Positions 16,366 to 26,434 of a DNA stretch of 31,965 nt are shown here, piece by piece. Below the pieces are notes generated by a model, which was not told the origin of the DNA, did no database searches, and saw only the letters and a program-made list of their open reading frames with translations. The translations under genes were made by a program, and so were the position numbers. Origin of the DNA: an uncultured Collinsella sp. (GTDB lineage Bacteria; Actinomycetota; Coriobacteriia; Coriobacteriales; Coriobacteriaceae); assembly GCA_902492755.1 (NCBI GenBank), contig CABUNB010000029.1, positions 1-31,965 on the forward strand, in the 5' to 3' direction. Every line of letters starts with the position of its first letter. The first letter of the stretch is position 1.

Positions 16366-16581
16366 TCTTGATCTGTAACAGGTAGGGCCGATTTCGGACG
16401 TTAGATTTTACAGATCGAGACGGTTCCGCTGTGCCAACCATTTCATCTAAATCTGTAACACCAAAGGCGAATTACACCTGCTAGATGTTACAGATTGAGA
16501 TAAACCCAAGGGGAGGGGCCGGTATGTCTCAATCTGTAACGGCTGGGACCGTTTTGGTTGAGTAATTGCTACGGATCGAGA
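16366..16581. repeat. Three tandem imperfect palindromes with ATCTGTAAC arms
   Basis: Units at 16366-16420, 16445-16500 and 16527-16581 are each 55-56 bp. Each begins with an ATCTGTAAC arm and ends in the inverted arm, GTTACAGAT or a variant (TTTACAGAT in unit 1, TGCTACGGAT in unit 3), followed by YGAGA. Units start every 79-82 bp. Unit middles differ in sequence. They fill the gene-free gap between the terminators of the convergent ABC operon and glgP. They encode no protein and are not a CRISPR array. Confidence 0.75.
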
Positions 16582-16621
16582 TTGTTTGGCCGAGTCGGAT
16601 CACAGGGTAACGTGCGGGCAC

Positions 16622-16654
16622 AAAAAACGGAGCCGTGTTGCCACGACTCCGTTT
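16622..16654 (-). terminator. Terminator of the malQ-glgP operon
   Basis: On the minus strand, AAACGGAGTCGTG pairs with CACGGCTCCGTTT (one mismatch) around GCAA and is followed by a further TTT. It lies 28 bp after the glgP stop. Confidence 0.88.
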
Positions 16655-16681
16655 CTCAAGAGGATGGGTAAGGGGAATGAG

Positions 16682-18949
<2,268 letters not shown>

Positions 18950-18996
18950 GTTTCCTCCTGTGGTGAGTTGACTACATGTCAGAAATTCAAAAGAAT

Positions 18997-19030
18997 CCCG
19001 CGCGAGGGGATTGGGGTGGCCTCGCGCGGG
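18997..19030 (-). other. Hairpin between malQ and glgP (possible partial terminator)
   Basis: A perfect 10-bp stem CCCGCGCGAG/CTCGCGCGGG, followed on the minus strand by ATTCTTTTG, a weak T-run. It could act as a partial terminator or an mRNA-stabilising element that sets the malQ:glgP ratio. Confidence 0.55.
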
Positions 19031-19078
19031 AAAAGCAAGCGCGTCCGCACGGTGGGGAGGGGTCGGGCGCGGTAGCTC

Positions 19079-20584
19079 CTATTGAGGAAGCTCGATTTCG
19101 GCTTCCGACGGGATGCGGAAGTAGGTCTCGGTCCAGTCGGTGAGTTTGTGCTCGAGCTCGCGGGTGATGGCGCCGTCGAGCATGCGCCAGGTCCAGTTGC
19201 CGCCCAGGGTGGCAGGGGTGTTGATGCGCGCCTCATTGCCCAGGTTAAGCAGGTCCTGCATGGTGTAGATGCACGTGTCGCTCACGCTGGCGGCGATGGT
19301 GCGATTGAGTGCATCTGCCATGGGTTCGCCGGCCTGCTGATGGGTGTACAGGGCTGTCTGCTCGCGCTGACGCGGGGTAGCCGTTCCTTCAAACCAGCCG
19401 CGTGCCGTCTCGTTGTCGTGGGTGCCCACGTAGGCGACGGTGTTGGCAATGTAGTTGTGCGGCAGGTAGTACGAGTTGGTGCCCTCAAAGGCAAACTGCA
19501 GGATCTTCATGCCGGGGAAGCCCGAGTTGTCGCGCATATCGATGACGCCGGGGGTGAGGAAGCCCAGGTCCTCGGCGATGATGGGCAGCGTGCCGAGCTT
19601 TTCCTCGAGCGTCTTGAAGAACTTGAGGCCGGGACCCTGCGTCCACGAACCGTAGGACGAATCGGGCGAGGAGAACGGCACCTCCCAATAGGCCTCGAAG
19701 CCGCGGAAGTGATCCAGGCGGATGACGTCGTACATGTCGAGGGCGGCGCGAATGCGGCCCTCCCACCAGGAGAAGCCGTCGGACTCCATGGCGTCCCAGT
19801 CGTAGATGGGGTTGCCCCAGTACTGGCCGGTGGCCGAGAATTGGTCGGGCGGCGTGCCAGCGACGCTCACGGGATTGCCGGCGGTGTCGATCTTAAAGAG
19901 CTCAGGCGTCGCCCACATCTCGACGGAGTCACGCGAGACATAGATAGGCAGGTCGCCGATGATGAGAATGTCGCGCTCGTTGGCATAGGCCTTGAGGCGG
20001 CTCCACTGGCGATCGAAGAAGTACTGCGTCATCTGGTGGTAGAGCATACGCGCCGGATGGTCGGCGCAGACCTTGGCGGAAGCCTCGCCGCGGGTGCGGA
20101 GCTCCGCGGGCCACTCCCAAAACGCCTTGAGACCGCACTCCTCTTTGACGGTCATGAACTCACAGTAGGGGATGAGCCAGTCCTCGTTGGCCTGGATAAA
20201 GTCATCGAAATCGGCCGGCTTGTCGGCAGCAAAGCGCTCGGCGGCGCGGTCGAGAATCTGACGGCGGCCACCAAAGATGGCACCGTAGTCGACATTGCTG
20301 GGGTCGGATCCCAGATACACGCCATCGATATCGCGCTGCTCCAGATACCCTGCCTCGATAAGCTCGGCAAAGTCGATAAAGTTGGGGTTGCCTGCGCGGG
20401 CCGAGAACGACTGATAGGGCGAATCGCCATAGCTGGTCGTCGTAAGGGGCAGAATCTGCCAGTAATGTTGTTTGCACGAGGCGAGAAAATCGACGAAGTC
20501 GTAGGCATTCCAGCCAAAGCCGCCGATTCCGTATGGTCCGGGCAGAGATGAGACGGGCATGAGGACGCCGCTTGCACGCTCCAT
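19079..20584 (-). CDS. malQ: 4-alpha-glucanotransferase (amylomaltase)
   Basis: 501 residues, a GH77 amylomaltase. It transfers alpha-1,4-glucan segments between maltodextrins, releasing glucose. Catalytic residues are recognisable: nucleophile D291 in RLDHFRG, acid/base E338 in IAEDLGF, and D390 in GTHDNE. The N-terminus ASGVLMPVSSLPGPYGIGGFG is the family hallmark. I prefer ATG 20584 (GGTGAG seven bases upstream). TTG 20599 or GTG 20596 would add up to five residues. It is the first gene of a malQ-glgP unit and has a GntR-type operator at its promoter. The 489-aa ORF on the other strand is a shadow. Confidence 0.95.
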   Translation of the reverse strand: MERASGVLMPVSSLPGPYGIGGFGWNAYDFVDFLASCKQHYWQILPLTTTSYGDSPYQSFSARAGNPNFIDFAELIEAGYLEQRDIDGVYLGSDPSNVDYGAIFGGRRQILDRAAERFAADKPADFDDFIQANEDWLIPYCEFMTVKEECGLKAFWEWPAELRTRGEASAKVCADHPARMLYHQMTQYFFDRQWSRLKAYANERDILIIGDLPIYVSRDSVEMWATPELFKIDTAGNPVSVAGTPPDQFSATGQYWGNPIYDWDAMESDGFSWWEGRIRAALDMYDVIRLDHFRGFEAYWEVPFSSPDSSYGSWTQGPGLKFFKTLEEKLGTLPIIAEDLGFLTPGVIDMRDNSGFPGMKILQFAFEGTNSYYLPHNYIANTVAYVGTHDNETARGWFEGTATPRQREQTALYTHQQAGEPMADALNRTIAASVSDTCIYTMQDLLNLGNEARINTPATLGGNWTWRMLDGAITRELEHKLTDWTETYFRIPSEAEIELPQ

Positions 20585-20669
20585 GAATGCGCTCACCAAC
20601 CTTCTTGTTGTGGGGTCGGCCTGCCGATGGGTGTGCAGTCCGCCTCCGATGTTCTGATTCGATACGCCT

Positions 20670-20694
20670 ATTGTAAAACATGTTGTTTAAACAT
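20670..20694 (-). promoter_or_regulatory. -10 element and operator of malQ-glgP
   Basis: On the minus strand a TACAAT -10 (20670-20675) lies just downstream of TTGTTTAAACAT (20683-20694, plus-strand reading), which sits between -10 and -35. The operator is embedded in a longer palindrome bounded by ACATGT on both sides. It matches the sites at 10648, 10770, 11665 and 11740. Confidence 0.55.
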
Positions 20695-20748
20695 GTACAG
20701 GCAAGATAAAAAAGTTGGTCGATTTTCGGCGAATGGTTACATGCCATG

Positions 20749-20782
20749 AAAAAGCCCCGACCTCACAACGTGAGATCGGGGC
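20749..20782 (-). terminator. Terminator of galE
   Basis: On the minus strand, GCCCCGATCTCAC pairs with GTGAGGTCGGGGC (one mismatch) and is followed by TTTTTC, 22 bp after the galE stop. Confidence 0.9.
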
Positions 20783-20804
20783 AAGAGCGGTATGTAGGTT
20801 TTTG

Positions 20805-21866
20805 CTACTCGGCGTCGGCGAAGCCGTTGGGGTTGTGGCTCTGCCAGTTCCAGCTATCGCGGCACATGTCTGCGATGTCGTACTGGGCCTTCCAGCCCAT
20901 CATGCGCTCGGCCTTGGAGGCATCGCACCAGTTGGCAGCGATGTCGCCGGCGCGGCGCTCGCGGATCACGTAGGGCAGCTCCTTGCCACAAGCCTTGGAG
21001 AAGGCGGCGACGACCTCGAGTACCGAGGTGCCGGTGCCGGTGCCCAAGTTAAAGATCTCGACGCCGGTCTTGCCGTTCATCCAGTTAAGGGCAGCAACGT
21101 GACCAGAGGCCAGATCGCACACGTGGATGTAGTCGCGCACGCCGGTGCCGTCGGGGGTGGGGTAGTCGTTGCCAAAGACCTGAACAGCCTCGAGCTTGCC
21201 CACGGCAACCTGGGCGACATAGGGCACCAGGTTGTTGGGGATGCCCTTGGGGTCCTCGCCGATCAGGCCCGACGGATGAGCGCCGATGGGGTTGAAGTAA
21301 CGGAGCAGCACGACGTCCCACTCGGGGTCGGCGGTGTGGACGTCCATAAGGATCTGCTCGATCATCCACTTGGTCCAACCATAGGGGTTGGTCGCGGGCT
21401 TCTTAGGATCCTCCTCGGTGACGGGCGGGTTGTCCGGGTCGCCGTAGACGGTCGAGGAGCTCGAGAAGATGATGGACTTGCAGCCATGGCTGCGCATGAC
21501 GTCGATGAGCACCAGGGTGTTCTCGATGTTGTTGTGGTAGTACTCGACGGGCTTGCTCACCGACTCGCCGACGGCCTTAAAACCGGCGAAGTGGATGACG
21601 CGGTCGATCTGATGGGTATCGAAGATCTTGTTCATTGCATCGCGGTCGAGCACGTTGGCCTCGTAGAAGGTGAGGTTCTTGGCGGCCTCGTCGCCCACGA
21701 TGGTCTTGACGCGGTCGACGGCGACGGCGCTGGAGTTGGAGAGATCATCGACGATGACGACCTGGTAGCCACCCTCGAGCAGCTGAACGACGGTGTGCGA
21801 GCCGATAAAGCCGGCGCCACCGGTAACGAGGACGCAGGTGTCTTTGGGGTCGAGTGCTTTGGACAT
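20805..21866 (-). CDS. galE: UDP-glucose 4-epimerase
   Basis: 353 residues, an extended short-chain dehydrogenase. The NAD-binding motif GGAGFIG spans residues 16-22, and the catalytic pair is Y162 and K166 in NPYGWTK. GVRDYIHVCDLA and FNLGTGTGTSVLEVV are GalE signatures. It interconverts UDP-galactose and UDP-glucose, for galactose use or for supplying cell-surface glycans. No galK or galT is adjacent, so the gene stands alone with its own terminator and a TATACT -10 upstream. The ATG follows GGAG. It is divergent from the secreted wall hydrolase. Confidence 0.96.
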   Translation of the reverse strand: MSKALDPKDTCVLVTGGAGFIGSHTVVQLLEGGYQVVIVDDLSNSSAVAVDRVKTIVGDEAAKNLTFYEANVLDRDAMNKIFDTHQIDRVIHFAGFKAVGESVSKPVEYYHNNIENTLVLIDVMRSHGCKSIIFSSSSTVYGDPDNPPVTEEDPKKPATNPYGWTKWMIEQILMDVHTADPEWDVVLLRYFNPIGAHPSGLIGEDPKGIPNNLVPYVAQVAVGKLEAVQVFGNDYPTPDGTGVRDYIHVCDLASGHVAALNWMNGKTGVEIFNLGTGTGTSVLEVVAAFSKACGKELPYVIRERRAGDIAANWCDASKAERMMGWKAQYDIADMCRDSWNWQSHNPNGFADAE

Positions 21867-21903
21867 GTAGTCTCCTATCGAATCAGGAACACTTCTTCAG
21901 GGG

Positions 21904-21909
21904 AGTATA
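21904..21909 (-). promoter_or_regulatory. Probable -10 element of galE
   Basis: On the minus strand, TATACT lies 38 bp upstream of the galE start codon. A clear -35 hexamer is not visible. Confidence 0.4.
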
Positions 21910-22060
21910 GCGCAGGCAGGGACGCCCAAATCGTGCGCTGTAGGAAAAGCAGAGGATTGTGCTAACGTACTCATAGAAGAGCTTGCGTACGCATAACCTG
22001 ATCTTTGACATTTGCTTACGAGCCGCTGACCTTGTAGTTTCCTGCCGTTCGTGGAAATCG

Positions 22061-22088
22061 TTGGGACGCGCCATATGTACGCTAATAT
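22061..22088 (+). promoter_or_regulatory. Probable promoter of the secreted wall hydrolase
   Basis: TTGGGA (22061-22066) and TAATAT (22083-22088) with a 16-bp spacer, 44 bp upstream of the start codon. The surroundings are rich in ATATG steps. The remainder of the galE-hydrolase divergent region holds nothing else I can name. Confidence 0.4.
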
Positions 22089-22132
22089 GTATGAGTTGAG
22101 CGACATATAAATAAGCATGTAACGGAGTACAT

Positions 22133-23338
22133 ATGTCACCAAACAGCGATTCCATCCTTTCCCAGGAGCTCTCGCGCCGCACTGCCCTCAAGGCCCTGTT
22201 CGGCGCCGCTTCTGCGGCAGTTCTTTTTGGCCTGCCCGCTCGCGCCCATGCGGCGGAGGCTTCCAAAGAAACCACCGATAAACTGAATGCCGCCCAGGCC
22301 CAGCTCGACGAGGTTCAGGCCCAGCTCGACAGCATCGCAAATGAGTATGCGGCGCTGGCCAACAAGAATGCCCAGACCCTCAACGACATCGAGAATGTCC
22401 AGGGCAAGATTGACGACACGCAGGCCCAGATCGATGAAAAGAAGGCCGAGCTCAAGAAGAAGCGCAACGACCTTTCCGATCGCGTGGCCGCCAGCTACAA
22501 GTCCGGCGGCACGAACATCCTGTCGCTGCTGCTGGCCTCTGGCTCGTTTGAGGAACTCGTCGCCAACGCGCATTACGTTGAGAAGATCAACAAGAGCGAC
22601 CGCGACGCCATCGAGGACATTCAGACCATCCAGGAAGAGCTCGATGCGCAAAAGACCGAGCTCGAGTCGCAGAAGGCCGACTTAGAGAAGCTCAAGGACC
22701 AGCAGACTGCCCAGATGCAGGACATGCAGGCCAAGCAGCAAGAAGTCCAGACCGTGCTGAACGGTCTTTCCGACGACGTCAAGGAGCTCATGGCTCAGCG
22801 CGATTCCGAGATCCTCGCTGCCGCCCAGGCTGAGGAGGCCGCTAGGAAGGCTGCCGCTGCCGCGGCTGCCGCGAACAAGAACAATTCCTACTCGGGTGGT
22901 TCGAGCTCGGGTGGTGGATCGTACGCGCCCGGAACTCCGCAGCAGAATGCCGGCTCGGGCAAGCAGCAGGCTGTCGTCAACGCGTGCTACTCCACGCCTT
23001 CGCCGGGTCAGAACTGGTGCGCGGCGTGGGTCACCAATGTCTTCCGTAACGCCGGCGTTGGCTACTTTGGCGGCAATGCGTGCGACATGTTCAACGCCTG
23101 GTGCTATAGCTCCGATCGCTCGGCGCTGCAGGTGGGCATGATCGTGGCCGATTCCTCGCACAGCGGCACGGGTGCTCCGGGCCTTATCTACGGTCATGTG
23201 GGTATCTACGTTGGCGGCGGTATCGTTATGAGCAACGAGGGTGCCATTACGTCTAAGTCGCTTGATTCGTTTATTAGCTTCTATGGCACTGGCTCTGGCG
23301 TGCGTTGGGGCTGGCTCGGCGGTATTGCGCTGTCGTAG
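22133..23338 (+). CDS. Secreted coiled-coil cell-wall hydrolase with CHAP/NlpC-P60-type C-terminal domain
   Basis: 401 residues. The N-terminus has a twin-arginine motif (SRRTALK, about residues 14-20), a hydrophobic stretch and a likely AHA cleavage site near residue 42. Residues about 45-250 are heptad-rich coiled coil, like the regulatory region of PcsB- or RipA-type hydrolases. An Ala-rich and then Gly/Ser linker (about 245-280) leads to a papain-like amidase domain: Cys in NWCAAWV (C296) and His in YGHVGIYVG (H355). It probably cleaves peptidoglycan peptides outside the membrane, perhaps during division; the coiled coil may keep it inactive until bound by a partner (inference). The ATG follows CGGAG. 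CHAP and NlpC/P60 families are hard to tell apart here. Confidence 0.85.
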   Translation: MSPNSDSILSQELSRRTALKALFGAASAAVLFGLPARAHAAEASKETTDKLNAAQAQLDEVQAQLDSIANEYAALANKNAQTLNDIENVQGKIDDTQAQIDEKKAELKKKRNDLSDRVAASYKSGGTNILSLLLASGSFEELVANAHYVEKINKSDRDAIEDIQTIQEELDAQKTELESQKADLEKLKDQQTAQMQDMQAKQQEVQTVLNGLSDDVKELMAQRDSEILAAAQAEEAARKAAAAAAAANKNNSYSGGSSSGGGSYAPGTPQQNAGSGKQQAVVNACYSTPSPGQNWCAAWVTNVFRNAGVGYFGGNACDMFNAWCYSSDRSALQVGMIVADSSHSGTGAPGLIYGHVGIYVGGGIVMSNEGAITSKSLDSFISFYGTGSGVRWGWLGGIALS

Positions 23339-23462
23339 CTGCGGTTTGAAGCAAGTTGGTCCGGGGCTGGGGGCGAGGCATAAGGTTGCCTGCTCGGGCA
23401 GTCCCGGACCTCTCGGATTCGGGGCGCGACACACCGGACTGGGTTATCTGAATAAATATGGT

Positions 23463-23490
23463 GAAGGCCCCTTTCGGGGCCTTCTCTTTT
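23463..23490 (+). terminator. Terminator between the wall hydrolase and convergent murB
   Basis: GAAGGCCCC pairs with GGGGCCTTC around TTTC, followed by TCTTTT. It ends at the murB stop codon, so it serves the plus-strand gene. Confidence 0.85.
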
Positions 23491-24451
23491 AGAGGAATTC
23501 GCCTACTCGGTGGACTTCGGGTTCTAGGTCTACGTCGAATTGGCCTTTGACGGTTGTTTGGATGTGGCGGATGAGTTCGTCAACGTCGGCGGCGGTGGCG
23601 TGGCTGGCGTTGACGATAAAACCGCAGTGCTTTTCGCTTACCTGCGCGCCGCCAACGGCGTGTCCTCGCAGGCCGGCATCCATGATGAGCTTGCCGGCAA
23701 AGTGGCCCTCGGGGCGCTTGAAGGTGGAGCCGGCACTCGGCATGTCGAGCGGCTGCTTGTCCTCGCGGCGCTGGCGGTAGTCGTCCATGTCGGCCTTGAT
23801 CATCGCGGCGTTGCCCGGGGCGAGGTTGAAGGTCGCCGAGAGCACGATAAAGCCGTCGTCGGCAATGCGGCTCTTGCGGTAACCCAGGTTGAGCTCATCG
23901 ACATCGAACTCGATGATATTGCCGCTGCCGCGGGTGCCGTCGTCGAGCATGCGGGCGGGCTTGTAGACGCGTACAGATTCCAGCACATCGGCCATGCAGG
24001 CACCGTAGGCGCCGGCGTTCATGTAGCAGGCGCCGCCGACCGATCCGGGGATGCCCGAGATGGGCTCCATGCCGGTGAGGCAGGCTTCGGCGGCAGCCGC
24101 CGCAACGTCGGAAAGCAAGGCGCCGGCTGCCGCCGTGACGTGCGTGCCGTCGACCGTAATGTCGGAGAGGCCCTTGCCCAGCGCTACGACGACGCCGCGG
24201 ATGCCCTTGTCACCGACGAGTAGGTCGGAGCCGTTGCCCACGATGGTGAGCGGTAGATCGCAGCGATAACAGGTATCGAGCGTGGCGACGAGGCCCTGCT
24301 CGGTGTCGGGCGTGACAAAGACATCGGCCGGGCCGCCGATCTTAAACGTGGTGTGCTCGCGCATGGGCTCGCTCATGAGTACGTTGTCCTCGCCGGCAAC
24401 GCCGGCGAGCGCGCAAAGCAGGTCCTCGTTAAAAAAGTCGTTCTCGTGCAT
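23489..24451 (-). CDS. murB: UDP-N-acetylenolpyruvoylglucosamine reductase
   Basis: 320 residues. An FAD-binding enzyme that reduces UDP-GlcNAc-enolpyruvate to UDP-MurNAc in cytoplasmic peptidoglycan synthesis. Visible landmarks are HTTFKIGGPAD, VVGNGSDLL-like IVGNGSDLLVGD, ISGIPGSVGGACYMNAGAYG, SAGSTFKRPEG (the serine proton donor of the shorter type II enzymes), HCGFIVN, and the C-terminal glutamate in LEPEVHRVGEF. I start it at ATG 24451, which has AGGCGG upstream; a GTG at 24550 would add 33 poorly conserved residues that run into the intergenic promoter region. It is divergent from a LacI-family gene. Confidence 0.95.
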   Translation of the reverse strand: MHENDFFNEDLLCALAGVAGEDNVLMSEPMREHTTFKIGGPADVFVTPDTEQGLVATLDTCYRCDLPLTIVGNGSDLLVGDKGIRGVVVALGKGLSDITVDGTHVTAAAGALLSDVAAAAAEACLTGMEPISGIPGSVGGACYMNAGAYGACMADVLESVRVYKPARMLDDGTRGSGNIIEFDVDELNLGYRKSRIADDGFIVLSATFNLAPGNAAMIKADMDDYRQRREDKQPLDMPSAGSTFKRPEGHFAGKLIMDAGLRGHAVGGAQVSEKHCGFIVNASHATAADVDELIRHIQTTVKGQFDVDLEPEVHRVGEFL

Positions 24452-24483
24452 ACGAATATCCGCCTTTTGGTGGTTGTTGTCAT

Positions 24484-24493
24484 CAATCGATTG
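24484..24493. promoter_or_regulatory. Candidate LacI-family operator (CAATCGATTG)
   Basis: A perfect 10-bp palindrome with a central CG, the usual design of LacI/GalR operators, lies in the murB-lacI divergent region. The same 10-mer also occurs inside the PTS gene at 9322-9331, where it is probably chance. Confidence 0.35.
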
Positions 24494-24593
24494 CAATATA
24501 CCCCACCTGGACGGATTTGGTGCGCTGACGGCGATAAAACAGCCGTCCACCGGATTGGTAAAGTGTTTATCACCGAGGTAGATGGGCAGTCGC

Positions 24594-24599
24594 TATACT
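24594..24599 (+). promoter_or_regulatory. Probable -10 element of the LacI-family gene
   Basis: TATACT lies 36 bp upstream of the start codon. No strong -35 is visible at 16-18 bp spacing. Confidence 0.4.
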
Positions 24600-24634
24600 T
24601 TCAAGAGATTGCGCGTAAACCCGGAAGGAGCGAG

Positions 24635-25663
24635 ATGGCCAACAAAGTCACCCTCAAGCAGATCGCCCAGGAGGTGGGGCTTTCCCCTTCGTCGGTCTCG
24701 CTTGTTCTCAATAATCGGCCCTGTCGCATCTCGGAAGAAAACCGCAAGCTCATCAAGGAGGTCGCGGCGCGCAACCACTATGTTCCTAACCAGATCGCGC
24801 GCAGCCTGGTCATGCGCGAGTCGCGTACGCTGGGCCTTATCGTTCCCAATATCGAGAGCCGCTTTTTTGCCTCGCTCGCCGGCAGCTTGGAAAAGCGCTG
24901 TCGCGAGGACGGCTATGCACTCTTTATTACCAGCTCGGGTGGAAGCGCCGATGACGATCTGGAACTGCTACGCCAGCTGGTGACACGCGGCGTCGATGGT
25001 GTGTTCCTGGTCGTGGGCGACGAGTTCTCCGATGATCGCGCCCTGCGCGAGGAAGTGAGCCATCTGCCTATCCCTGCCGTGATGGTCGACCGCGCCATTG
25101 AGGGCCTCGAGTGCGACAAGGTGATGTTCGACCACGAGATGGGTGGCTACATGGCCACCCGCTATCTGATCGAGCAAGGCCACCGTCGCATCGCCTGTCT
25201 GGTTAACGCGCGTCGCTCCAATACGGGTCGCAAACGACTCGCCGGTTACGAACGCGCGCTGCGCGAGGTGGGGCTGCCCATCGACGCGCGCCTGGAGTTT
25301 GAGAGCGAATATTACATCCCGAGTGCCTATGAGGCCTCGGAGGCGGTGCTTGCAACCGATGCCACCGCCGTGTTCGCAAGCTCGGATAACATTGCCCTCG
25401 GCTTGCTCAAGCGCTTGCACGAGATGGGGAAGAGCATCCCGGGCGACATCTCGGTGGTGAGTTACGACAACTCGGCGGCCGACGTTCTCTTTGAGCCGGC
25501 GCTGACCGCGATTGAGCAGGACCCCGGTGTCCTCGCGGAGCATGCTTTTGGCTGCATGTCCAAGCGTCTTGCCGGTAGGGGCGGTAGACGTGCCGAAGAG
25601 GTCGTTCTGGAGCCGGCGCTTATCGTGAAGGGCAGTGTGCTTGACCTTACCGAATATAGCTAA
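24635..25663 (+). CDS. LacI/GalR-family transcriptional regulator
   Basis: 342 residues. The N-terminal helix-turn-helix (VTLKQIAQEVGLSPSSVSLVLNN, about residues 5-27) and hinge helix (NQIARSLVMRES) are typical. A periplasmic-binding-protein-like effector domain follows (LGLIVPNIESRFFASLAGSLE; VFASSDNIALGLLKRLHEMG; ISVVSYDNS). It should bind a palindromic operator and respond to a sugar or related ligand. The ATG at 24635 is preceded by GGAAGGAG; the open frame extends upstream but has no site. It is divergent from murB. No transport or catabolic gene adjoins it, so the target is unclear; CAATCGATTG at 24484 is a candidate autoregulatory site. Confidence 0.93.
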   Translation: MANKVTLKQIAQEVGLSPSSVSLVLNNRPCRISEENRKLIKEVAARNHYVPNQIARSLVMRESRTLGLIVPNIESRFFASLAGSLEKRCREDGYALFITSSGGSADDDLELLRQLVTRGVDGVFLVVGDEFSDDRALREEVSHLPIPAVMVDRAIEGLECDKVMFDHEMGGYMATRYLIEQGHRRIACLVNARRSNTGRKRLAGYERALREVGLPIDARLEFESEYYIPSAYEASEAVLATDATAVFASSDNIALGLLKRLHEMGKSIPGDISVVSYDNSAADVLFEPALTAIEQDPGVLAEHAFGCMSKRLAGRGGRRAEEVVLEPALIVKGSVLDLTEYS

Positions 25664-25713
25664 GCGCACTTGTTTGCATAGATTGCATGCGGAGTGTCCG
25701 CTATTTGCCGGCG

Positions 25714-25786
25714 GGGCCGGGGCGCCTGCTTTGTTTTGAGAAGTTCGCGAAGCCCACTTCTCAAAACAAAGCAGGCGCCCCGGCCC
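25714..25786. repeat. Perfect 31-bp inverted repeat (long hairpin)
   Basis: Arms 25714-25744 and 25756-25786 are exactly complementary over 31 bp, with an 11-nt loop TCGCGAAGCCC. The outer half of each arm is GC-rich and the inner half AT-rich, as in the arms of the foldback repeats. It lies 50 bp after the lacI stop and may end that transcript, though no T-run follows. The rest of 25664-25907 holds only the ribosome site of the next gene. Confidence 0.85.
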
Positions 25787-25907
25787 TCGTCCGTGAACTT
25801 TTCCGCTGGGCGAGCCATAGACGCCGCGTACCGATAGGGTAAGGCGGCGGCTTGAAATTGGTGCTATATTCAGCTTGAGTTGTTTAATGCTAGTACGGGA
25901 GGCTGAT

Positions 25908-26396
25908 ATGGGGCTGTTCAAGAAGAAAAACCCGCAGGATGCCTTTGATCCCGATGTGTTTACCATCACGGATACGATTTTGGACCCGCCGCGGTTTACG
26001 TTTTTGCCGGCTATCTACCAGGATGCCACGCGTCGCAAGTGGGCCGTACATCAGCGCGGCGGCGAGCCGAAGATTTTTGACTATGCGGACGTGTTGCAGT
26101 GCGAAGTGGCCGAGGCAGGCGATCCGGAGGCCGAGGAAGTGGCCTCAAAACGGGAATTTGCTCAGCGTATCCTGGCGAATCCTGCCAAGGCAGCAAAAAT
26201 AAATGCCGCCAAGCGTAATATGTGTCTTGGTATGGGCGTTGTTGTGGCGGTTCAGACGGGAAAAGACGAGGTTTCCAAATTGGAGATTCCCGTTATGACC
26301 GACGAAGTCAAACGCGATTCAAGTCTATATAAGTCGTATCGGAATGTCGCCGAGAGGATCAAGGCCGAATTTGATGCCATGGGAGGGCTGGCCTAA
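25908..26396 (+). CDS. Hypothetical protein, 162 aa
   Basis: I do not recognise the family. It starts MGLFKKKNPQDAFDPD, continues with beta-like segments (RFTFLPAIYQDATRRKWAVHQRGGEPKIFDYADVLQCEV) that could be a small PH-like or SHOCT-associated domain, and ends in charged helices (KSYRNVAERIKAEFDAMGG). One weak hydrophobic stretch (MCLGMGVVVAVQ, about residues 105-116) is too short for a membrane span. The start is fixed by CGGGAGG at 25896-25902. It lies 38 bp upstream of the first UTRA regulator and may be co-transcribed with it. Confidence 0.75.
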   Translation: MGLFKKKNPQDAFDPDVFTITDTILDPPRFTFLPAIYQDATRRKWAVHQRGGEPKIFDYADVLQCEVAEAGDPEAEEVASKREFAQRILANPAKAAKINAAKRNMCLGMGVVVAVQTGKDEVSKLEIPVMTDEVKRDSSLYKSYRNVAERIKAEFDAMGGLA

Positions 26397-26434
26397 TTTT
26401 GGCGGCATACGTTTCTGAATGAGGAGTCTGTGCA

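Noticed and set aside
16366..16581. CRISPR array
   Set aside because: The repeated parts are inverted arms of palindromes, not 25-40 bp direct repeats with unique spacers; only three units, and no cas genes.
19082..20551. 489-codon plus-strand ORF opposite malQ
   Set aside because: GC-rich shadow of malQ; composition (Gly/Val/Asp/Arg) is typical of antisense frames. The 416-codon ORF opposite galE, the 384-codon ORF opposite the PTS fusion and the 370-codon ORF opposite the malK-type gene are rejected for the same reason.
24353..24634. 94-residue N-terminal extension of the LacI regulator
   Set aside because: The extension is read through the murB start and the divergent promoter; the start at 24635 has GGAAGGAG and yields the normal LacI N-terminus.
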